Shown: positions 1-4,147 of the stretch, piece by piece | Numbering within the stretch: position 1 is the stretch's first letter | Layout of the letters: each line of letters begins with the position of its first letter | Source: Thermoproteota archaeon | GTDB taxonomy: Archaea; Korarchaeota; Korarchaeia; Korarchaeales; Korarchaeaceae | NCBI GenBank assembly: GCA_015521385.1 | Contig: WAOH01000186.1 | Location: 1-9,891, forward strand | Length of the DNA: 9,891 nt | Reading direction: 5' to 3' | The notes under the pieces: model-generated | Database searches by the model: none | The model's input: the letters and a program-made list of their open reading frames with translations, nothing else | Told to the model about the DNA's origin: nothing | Program-made: the position numbers and the translations under genes

Positions 1-228
1 CCCATCTTCGGCGGTCTCTACACAGTGGAGGGGCCCATACTCGGGGCCGTTGTCATATACCTGGCTGAGGAGCTGCTTAGGGGCTGGCTACCGTTCGGCT
101 ACACCCTGGTCTACGGCCTCGCGCTGATAATATCGATCCTCTACCTGCCGAGGGGAATAGTGGGCCTCCTGAGGGGGAGAGGAAAGGGGAAGAGCTGGCT
201 CGATTCCCTCAGGTTGAATGAAGGATGA
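1..228 (+). CDS. livM: Branched-chain amino acid ABC transporter permease, LivM type (C-terminal fragment)
   Basis: Only the last 75 residues are present; the reading frame is open from base 1, so the gene begins outside the window. The visible part has the GG-LYT-EGPILGA pattern (residues 4-16), a hydrophobic helix at about 12-27 and another at about 35-49, ending in LPRGIVGLL, which is the usual C-terminus of LivM-type permeases. A basic tail (RGRGKGK) follows, consistent with a cytoplasmic end. In the family, LivM pairs with LivH in the membrane to import leucine, isoleucine, valine or other small amides, powered by LivG and LivF. No livG or livF follows here, so livM is the last gene on this side and the ATPases must lie upstream or elsewhere. 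It converges on the creatininase-family gene with about 105 bp between the stops. Family recognition is good; the substrate is not resolved. Confidence 0.85.
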   Translation, partial: PIFGGLYTVEGPILGAVVIYLAEELLRGWLPFGYTLVYGLALIISILYLPRGIVGLLRGRGKGKSWLDSLRLNEG

Positions 229-333
229 TTCCTCGATTCCCCGCCCCCTCTCCCTCCTCCAACCCGATTACCTTATAGACCAGCCAGATCCGTCTCCGGT
301 CCAGCGTTCCGTTCCTTCCTTCAACCGACCCGC
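229..333. other. Convergent intergenic spacer with polypyrimidine tract
   Basis: This 105-bp spacer lies between the stop of the + strand permease (TGA 226-228) and the stop of the - strand amidohydrolase (TAG 336-334). Its left part (about 230-268) is almost only C and T on the + strand. A pyrimidine-rich stretch after the permease stop could help termination, but it has no run of five or more T and no clear hairpin. The motif ctcgattccc occurs at 200-209 and again at 232-241, flanking the permease stop. Confidence 0.4.
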
Positions 334-1074
334 CTACCCCTCCAGCTTTCCCTCCTCCATCTCCCTCACCACTCTGAGGAGATCCTCTACCAGTCTCTCG
401 AACAGGACCGATCCTCTCTCGGGACTCGCGGAGCTTTGCCTCCCGAACACCCCTGAATCGGACATCTCGTGAGTGTAGACGAACCTGTACACCTTCCCCC
501 CGAAGGAGCCCCTGGGTCGCTCGTCGGTGAGCCTGTCCCTCCTGACCAGCTCGGGGTGGAGGTGCATGTTCAGGGACGTCTCGGCGCCGGAGGCGTGGCC
601 CCTCTCGTCCTCTTCGAACAGCTCCTCGAGGATGTGAGAGCTGGAGGTCCACCACTGGTAGACGTAGACCCTCACGCCCAGCTCGTCCATGGCCCTCCTT
701 GCGACGATCTGGAGCGTCGGGAGGTTGCCGCCGTGCCCGTTCACGATGAGGACCTTCTTAACGCCCCATCTCGATAGCGACCTTATCACATCGAGCACGT
801 AGCCGCCCAGCGAATCCTCCCCAACCGTGATCGTGCCGGGGAAACCCATGTGGTGGAAGGAGATCCCGAAGGGTATGACGGGCAGCGAGATGACGCCCGA
901 TCTCGACGCCACCTCCTGGGCCAGGGCTTCGGCTATTAGCATGTCAGTCCCGAGGGGGTTTGCCGGGCCGTGCTGCTCCACCGATCCGACCGGCAGGATG
1001 ACGAGGTCCCTCCCGGAGAAGTACTCCCGGGCCTCCTCGTAGGTCATGTGGTGAAGTGATGACTTCTTGTCCAT
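334..1074 (-). CDS. Creatininase-family metal-dependent amidohydrolase
   Basis: The product has 246 residues, a usual size for the creatininase family (creatinine amidohydrolase, mycofactocin protease MftE, and the archaeal formamide hydrolase ArfB of riboflavin/F420 synthesis). Visible motifs, counted from the ATG at 1074, are SVEQHGP (31-37) with candidate metal ligands E33 and H35, LGTD with D44, NGHGGN (112-117) with H114, and GHASGAETS (159-167) with E165. These fit the family's two-metal site that hydrolyses cyclic or linear amides. NGHGGN in place of the NGHxEN of true creatininases argues against creatinine as substrate. A GTG at 1089 would add five residues, but ATG 1074 lies about 27 nt from the centre of a T8 TATA-like tract (1097-1105), as expected for a leaderless mRNA. 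The gene may work with the nearby amino-acid/amide permease, but they are on opposite strands. Substrate unknown; fold assignment strong. Confidence 0.87.
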   Translation of the reverse strand: MDKKSSLHHMTYEEAREYFSGRDLVILPVGSVEQHGPANPLGTDMLIAEALAQEVASRSGVISLPVIPFGISFHHMGFPGTITVGEDSLGGYVLDVIRSLSRWGVKKVLIVNGHGGNLPTLQIVARRAMDELGVRVYVYQWWTSSSHILEELFEEDERGHASGAETSLNMHLHPELVRRDRLTDERPRGSFGGKVYRFVYTHEMSDSGVFGRQSSASPERGSVLFERLVEDLLRVVREMEEGKLEG

Positions 1075-1096
1075 AGGGGCTTTCAGCACCTGAATC

Positions 1097-1105
1097 TAAA
1101 AAAAA
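1097..1105 (-). promoter_or_regulatory. T8 tract: likely promoter of the amidohydrolase gene and terminator of the gene before it
   Basis: Read on the - strand this is TTTTTTTTA, beginning 9 nt after the TGA stop of the membrane-protein gene (1117-1115). Archaeal RNA polymerase terminates on such T runs. The same tract is centred about 27 nt before ATG 1074 of the next gene, the normal TATA-box distance for a leaderless start. Both roles are inferred from position. Confidence 0.5.
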
Positions 1106-1114
1106 GGAGGTGAG

Positions 1115-1921
1115 TCACTCGGCGCAGGCCTCGTGGTAGTACAGGATGAGGGCCGCTATCGACGGGATAGTGAGGAGGACGTACAGGGCCAGAAAGACGT
1201 GGAGAGGGAGCAAGGTTCCCGTGTGGTAGAGGTACGTGAGGTAGACGAGCGTCAGGTACACCATGGCCGTCGGGAGTGTCATGTAGGGGCTCTTGAACAG
1301 CTCGGCGTAGTCCCTCCCCAGGCCAACCCTCGAGAGGATCAGGTACATGGCAACTATCGAGACCAAGGGCATAGCCAGGAACACGAGGACGTAGGGATCC
1401 TGCTTAGTCCTAGAGATCCTCTCCTGAAGAGCCTTCTTCTCAGCCTTCTTCTTATTCGAGGCCTCGACGAGGGGCTTGATCTTCTTTATGAAGTAGTCGA
1501 CGAAGTAGACCGACATCTGATCCAGTTCCTCCTTTGGCTCGTACTTGAAAACGCCGTCCTCCGTCGTGACCACTACCTTGCCGTCCCTGTGGGTCAGGAT
1601 AACCTTCCCGAAGTACTCCACCTCATAGGTGGTGTTGAGCTCCCTGGGATCGCCCTTCCACACCACCTTGTCCCTGTAGAGCAGCTCCACACCTCCTGTG
1701 GTGTTGCGAACGCTGAAATTCCTCAGCACCACCGGCGCTATCGTCTGTCTCAGCTGCTCTATCTTGGTATCCAAGTAGAATATCTCCCTGTCTATGACCT
1801 CGAGGTCCTTGACGTCCTTGTAGAGCTGCTCCATCCGGAGTATGTGAACGCCACCCACGGCGAATATGATCAGCATGACCGCTGGCAGTGCGACCAGAAT
1901 GGAAGCCTTACATTCGGACAT
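1115..1921 (-). CDS. Membrane protein of unknown function with four predicted helices
   Basis: I do not recognise this family. Counted from ATG 1921, the 268 residues show a hydrophobic helix at about 6-27, a charged soluble region at 30-175, and three more helices near 176-197, 214-233 and 236-262. The soluble part opens with a likely coiled coil (30-62), continues as a short beta-rich stretch (about 78-127), and ends in a lysine-rich helix (146-172, with KKKAEKK). Three N-glycosylation sequons (N68-F-S, N73-T-T, N96-T-T) suggest the soluble region faces outward, although the lysine-rich end next to helix 2 is odd for that topology. Earlier in-frame starts exist at 1963 and 1948, but a TATA-like box at 1946-1955 lies just upstream of ATG 1921 and would overlap those starts, so 1921 is preferred. 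It sits directly upstream of the amidohydrolase gene on the same strand; a functional link is not shown. Confidence 0.78.
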   Translation of the reverse strand: MSECKASILVALPAVMLIIFAVGGVHILRMEQLYKDVKDLEVIDREIFYLDTKIEQLRQTIAPVVLRNFSVRNTTGGVELLYRDKVVWKGDPRELNTTYEVEYFGKVILTHRDGKVVVTTEDGVFKYEPKEELDQMSVYFVDYFIKKIKPLVEASNKKKAEKKALQERISRTKQDPYVLVFLAMPLVSIVAMYLILSRVGLGRDYAELFKSPYMTLPTAMVYLTLVYLTYLYHTGTLLPLHVFLALYVLLTIPSIAALILYYHEACAE

Positions 1922-1945
1922 TTCGATTCCTTGGGGAGGAACACA

Positions 1946-1955
1946 CATTTTAAGT
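1946..1955 (-). promoter_or_regulatory. TATA-like box of the four-helix membrane protein gene
   Basis: The - strand reads ACTTAAAATG, centred about 30 nt before ATG 1921. This spacing predicts transcription starting within a few bases of the start codon. It is the main reason for choosing 1921 over the upstream in-frame ATGs. Confidence 0.5.
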
Positions 1956-1994
1956 TTGAACACTGGAGTAGGAGGGTTCGGGAGTCTCTGCAGC

Positions 1995-2027
1995 CTAGAT
2001 CCGGAGTACTCCGAGGTAGATGCTCAT
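1995..2027 (-). CDS. Candidate 10-residue upstream ORF with Shine-Dalgarno sequence
   Basis: On the - strand, ATG at 2027-2025 opens ten codons (MSIYLGVLRI) and stops at TAG 1997-1995. AAGGAG lies 9 nt before the ATG, a good Shine-Dalgarno sequence at a workable distance. A TATA-like box (CTTATAAAG, 2084-2076) predicts transcription starting near 2054, upstream of this motif. The codons run through the palindrome CGGAGTACTCCG (2002-2013). It ends 73 nt before the ATG of the membrane protein gene on the same strand. It could be a leader peptide or a chance match; nothing proves translation. Confidence 0.25.
   Translation of the reverse strand: MSIYLGVLRI
2002..2013. repeat. 12-bp perfect palindrome CGGAGTACTCCG
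   Basis: The sequence CGGAGTACTCCG is its own reverse complement. It lies in the spacer between the divergent membrane-protein and ATPase genes, a place where a dimeric regulator could bind. As RNA it could form only a short hairpin. Operator function is a guess. Confidence 0.35.
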
Positions 2028-2066
2028 ACTAAGATTCTCCTTGCGGGTAAGGCCTCCAGAGGGTCG

Positions 2067-2084
2067 GAGGCGCCTCTTTATAAG
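2067..2084. promoter_or_regulatory. Palindrome GAGGCGCCTC joined to a near-symmetrical TATA-like box
   Basis: GAGGCGCCTC (2067-2076) is a perfect 10-bp palindrome that runs straight into CTTTATAAG (2076-2084). The latter reads as a TATA-like element on both strands (CTTATAAAG on the -). On the - strand it would start RNA near 2054, ahead of the short ORF at 2027; on the + strand near 2106. A regulator on the palindrome would touch the TATA box. This is inferred from sequence pattern only. Confidence 0.4.
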
Positions 2085-2167
2085 CCGGTAGCTCATTCGT
2101 AGGCATCACAACGCACCGACCTACGTCCGACGACACCGCAACACACTTGGTACGGCAATTACTAACA

Positions 2168-2177
2168 TATATATAAA
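2168..2177 (+). promoter_or_regulatory. Strong TATA box of the DUF4143 ATPase gene
   Basis: TATATATAAA lies within a longer AT-only run (2168-2178) and is centred at about 2172. The usual 26-nt spacing places transcription start at about 2198-2200, exactly on an ATG (2198) and an overlapping GTG (2200). It is the clearest promoter in the window. Confidence 0.65.
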
Positions 2178-2197
2178 ATCTTGATACTTTGAGTACC

Positions 2198-2221
2198 ATG
2201 TGGGGATCCAAGAGACTTTGA
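2198..2221 (+). CDS. Candidate 7-codon leaderless upstream ORF of the ATPase gene
   Basis: ATG 2198 opens MWGSKRL and stops at TGA 2219-2221, two bases before ATG 2224 of the ATPase frame. The TATA box predicts that RNA begins at or beside this ATG, so it would be the 5'-terminal start codon of a leaderless mRNA. Translation stopping here could allow re-initiation at 2224. The alternative is that ribosomes use the overlapping GTG 2200, which is in frame with the ATPase and adds eight residues. Confidence 0.3.
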   Translation: MWGSKRL

Positions 2222-2223
2222 CC

Positions 2224-3405
2224 ATGCTGAACCCTTGGTGGGAGGGAGAGAGGAGCCCGGTCGTGAGGGAGTGGGAAAGGAAGTCCATTAGGTGGAGACC
2301 CGGCTGGCTGGAACGGCTCGGGTTTGAACCCTTCTCCCTGAATATCGTGGTGGGACCGAGGCTCGTGGGCAAGACCACGGGCCTGCACCTGTGGATAGAG
2401 GAGCGGCTCCAAGAGCGCGATCCCCTCTCCGTTCTCTACCTGAACTTGGACCTCGCCGCAAACCTTGAGTCCTTCAAGGCGATGCTGGACGCCTACTTGA
2501 GGACGAGGGAAGCGAAGGGAGTGAGGAGCAGCCTCATCGTATTGGACGAGGTGACTAGCATACCTGGCTGGTGGAGGCTGGTCAAGGGCTACGTCGACGC
2601 GGGGATCCTCAGGAGGGACGTTCTGGTGCTCACTGGATCCTCCTCTCTCAGGCTGAGGGGCGAGGTGGAGCTGTTCCCCGGCAGGATGGGCGGGGGCAGG
2701 GAGGTGACTGCCCTACCCCTCTCCTTCAGGGAGTACCTGGGGGTAATGGGGGTCCGCGTGGAACCTTCTGACGCCCCTTGGTCATTCGACGCCCTCCTCC
2801 CCATGGCAGGGAGGGTAAGGTCCCTCTTCGAGGACTATCTGAGGACGGGTGGCTATCCCCTCCCCATCAACGGGGATCCCAGGGCGGAGGAGTACCTGAT
2901 AAGGTCGCTGGAGTGGGAGATACTGAGGGCCGGGAGGAGCCTCGACCTAGCTAGGGGAGTAATCTCCAGGATAATGGAGGCCGCTCCCTCCCCCATATCC
3001 TTCAATTCCATAGCTTCCAGCCTCTCAATATCTCACAGGACTGTGAGGGACTACGTGGAGCTCCTCTCTGGGCTCATGGTACTGGGGCAGGCCCTGTTCT
3101 TCCAGCGAACTCCCAAGTTCAGGAAGGAGAGGAAGTTCTTCCTCAGGGATCCCCACCTGGCGAGGGTCCTCTCCATATGGACGGCCACGGACTTCCTCCA
3201 ATCGGCACTTTACGAGTGGGTCGTCCAGGAGCACCTGCTGAGGAGGTTCGGCGAGGTATACTACTGGAGGAATGGGTACGAGGTGGATGCGCTTGCGAAC
3301 GGACTTAAGGTGGAGGTGAAGGCGGGTAAGCCCCACAGGAGGTATCCAAAGGGCGTAGTGGTGCTGGACAGGGACGACCTTCCCCTCTTCCTCGCCCAAT
3401 TGTGA
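2224..3405 (+). CDS. P-loop ATPase of the archaeal DUF4143 family
   Basis: Counted from GTG 2200 (401 residues), the protein opens with MLNPWWEGE (9-17), a typical start of archaeal members, so ATG 2224 is preferred (393 residues). Motifs are Walker A GPRLVGKTT (52-60), Walker B LIVLDE (112-117), a sensor-like VLTGSSS (143-149), FPGRMGG (159-165), LSFREYL (174-180), a winged-helix region (about 265-300), and the C-terminal DUF4143 region with E339, EVD (361-363) and VEVK (371-374), a PD-(D/E)xK-nuclease-like pattern. The family is an AAA+-type ATPase fused to DUF4143, very common in archaea, often mobile or present in many paralogues, with no settled function; roles in DNA handling or toxin-like activity have been proposed. 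It appears intact, with all key ATP-binding residues. It has its own promoter, and the coiled-coil gene follows after 196 bp. ATPase activity is likely; substrate unknown. Confidence 0.88.
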   Translation: MLNPWWEGERSPVVREWERKSIRWRPGWLERLGFEPFSLNIVVGPRLVGKTTGLHLWIEERLQERDPLSVLYLNLDLAANLESFKAMLDAYLRTREAKGVRSSLIVLDEVTSIPGWWRLVKGYVDAGILRRDVLVLTGSSSLRLRGEVELFPGRMGGGREVTALPLSFREYLGVMGVRVEPSDAPWSFDALLPMAGRVRSLFEDYLRTGGYPLPINGDPRAEEYLIRSLEWEILRAGRSLDLARGVISRIMEAAPSPISFNSIASSLSISHRTVRDYVELLSGLMVLGQALFFQRTPKFRKERKFFLRDPHLARVLSIWTATDFLQSALYEWVVQEHLLRRFGEVYYWRNGYEVDALANGLKVEVKAGKPHRRYPKGVVVLDRDDLPLFLAQL

Positions 3406-3601
3406 GAATCCAAGCTAGGACGTCCGAGGCCTTGTGGACTGTTCGATTAAACTCGCGGCGATCTCTCGATTCCATGAGTCGTGATTTTAATGGTGATGAG
3501 GCTGGCGGGATCGTTCCGGTGGCGTTAGCGCGTGGCGCATACGTGATTCGCGGACACCACGATCATAAAGGTAAAAATGGGTGCCGTTCGTGATTATCCT
3601 C
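3406..3601. other. Spacer with three copies of CGTGATT before the coiled-coil gene
   Basis: No gene is supported in this 196-bp spacer. CGTGATT occurs three times in the same orientation, at 3480-3486, 3542-3548 and 3589-3595, the last just before ATG 3602. The middle part (about 3500-3560) is rich in GCG-type steps, unlike the flanking genes. The open frame at 3402-3593 has no family features or ribosome binding site and is taken as non-coding. Confidence 0.35.
3571..3580 (+). promoter_or_regulatory. TATA-like box of the coiled-coil gene
   Basis: GTAAAAATGG is centred about 27 nt before ATG 3602, which predicts a leaderless mRNA. This supports ATG 3602 over the in-frame ATG seven codons earlier (3581), which would lie next to the TATA box and outside the transcript. 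Confidence 0.5.
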
Positions 3602-3883
3602 ATGGACTACAAGGATGAGCTGAGGAAGGATTTTGAGGGCGTGAAGTCCATCCTGAGGGGACTCGAGCAGGAACTGGAGGAGGTAGATCGAGATATCCAG
3701 GGACTAGAGCAGAAGTACGGAATAAGCAGCGAGGAATTTCGGTCCGGGAAGGTTGGAGGTATTGCAGAGGAGGACAGGGAGGAATGGCGGGAACTACTCT
3801 TTTACAGGGATAGGTTGGTGGAGTCGCTGAACCGCATGAGGGATATGGTGGATAAGATGGGAGAGGAACTCGAGAACCTCTGA
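3602..3883 (+). CDS. Small charged coiled-coil protein, possibly antitoxin-like
   Basis: The 93-residue product is almost wholly helical and charged. Residues 1-38 form a heptad-like coiled coil, the segment KYGISSEEFRSGKVGG (38-53) is a turn, and a second helix (about 56-93, containing EDREEW and a run of R/D/E) can fold back on the first. The pattern KYG-SSEEF followed by an acidic stretch and E-W is one I associate with small archaeal proteins that often precede a toxin gene, but I recall this from general knowledge and cannot confirm it here. No toxin gene follows on the same strand; the next gene is the opposing zinc-ribbon protein. If it is an antitoxin, its partner is lost, unlinked, or is the ATPase upstream. 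It could equally be a DNA- or protein-binding accessory factor. Existence of the gene is well supported by its own promoter and protein-like composition. Confidence 0.7.
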   Translation: MDYKDELRKDFEGVKSILRGLEQELEEVDRDIQGLEQKYGISSEEFRSGKVGGIAEEDREEWRELLFYRDRLVESLNRMRDMVDKMGEELENL

Positions 3884-3932
3884 ATGTCCACGGAGGGAAT
3901 GGTCACTGGGCCGTGATATGCGCCAGAATCGA

Positions 3933-4091
3933 TCAGCACCCGCATCCCGACTCGCCGGATCCCGAGACCAGCAGGTTCTCCTCGAAGAGGTGCTTCCAGC
4001 AGTCGGCACAGACCCATATGCCACCCAGTTTCTTGTGGACGGCCCAGAGGAGGCTGACGTTCTCCTTACCGCAGAGCTCGCACCTCCCCAT
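3933..4091 (-). CDS. 52-residue zinc-ribbon-like protein
   Basis: This gene is too short to stand out as a long ORF. The - strand ATG at 4091 opens 52 codons ending in TGA 3935-3933. CELC (4-7) and CADC (28-31) form two CxxC knuckles 20 residues apart, as in small treble-clef or zinc-ribbon proteins that hold one zinc ion. The spacer between them has a hydrophobic and basic pattern (LLWAVHKKLGGIWV), and the C-terminus ends in CGC, two extra cysteines seen at the end of some archaeal small metal proteins. There is no in-frame upstream ATG, and a TATA-like box lies at 4121-4129. The gene opposes the coiled-coil gene, with 49 bp between their stops. It may bind nucleic acid or protein, or carry metal; I do not recognise the exact family. 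The paired CxxC motifs make a chance ORF unlikely. Confidence 0.72.
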   Translation of the reverse strand: MGRCELCGKENVSLLWAVHKKLGGIWVCADCWKHLFEENLLVSGSGESGCGC

Positions 4092-4120
4092 GGGGAACCC
4101 CGAACATATGATAACATCTC

Positions 4121-4129
4121 CATTTAAGG
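4121..4129 (-). promoter_or_regulatory. TATA-like box of the zinc-ribbon gene
   Basis: The - strand reads CCTTAAATG, centred near 4125, which predicts RNA starting near 4099 and a leader of about 8 nt before ATG 4091. That leader contains GGGGTTCCCC, and the start codon itself lies in the 12-bp palindrome TCCCCATGGGGA (4085-4096). The box lies in the short gap after the ClC stop codon. Confidence 0.42.
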
Positions 4130-4147
4130 ATTTCCGAGTTAGGCCAG

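Noticed and set aside
209..777. Open frames opposite or overlapping the amidohydrolase end on both strands
   Set aside because: Arg/Gly/Pro-rich translations without motifs, explained as shadows of the amidohydrolase gene.
1133..2032. 299-codon open frame on the + strand opposite the four-helix membrane protein
   Set aside because: It is a shadow of the real gene: charged, repetitive V/E/D/R composition with no helices or motifs. The SD-like GGAGGTGA at 1106-1113 is too far (about 19 nt) from its GTG.
2085..2105. GCCGGTAGCTCATTCGTAGGC resembles the 5' end of a tRNA
   Set aside because: Spacing to the D-arm is two bases short, and no T-arm or pairing 3' acceptor strand was found downstream.
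3491..3498. GGTGATGA resembles box C of a C/D guide RNA
   Set aside because: No CTGA box D or D' appears within the next 80 bases.
3402..3593. 63-codon + strand frame overlapping the ATPase stop
   Set aside because: No domain or ribosome binding site, and the spacer-like composition continues through it; the next gene has its own TATA box inside its 3' end.
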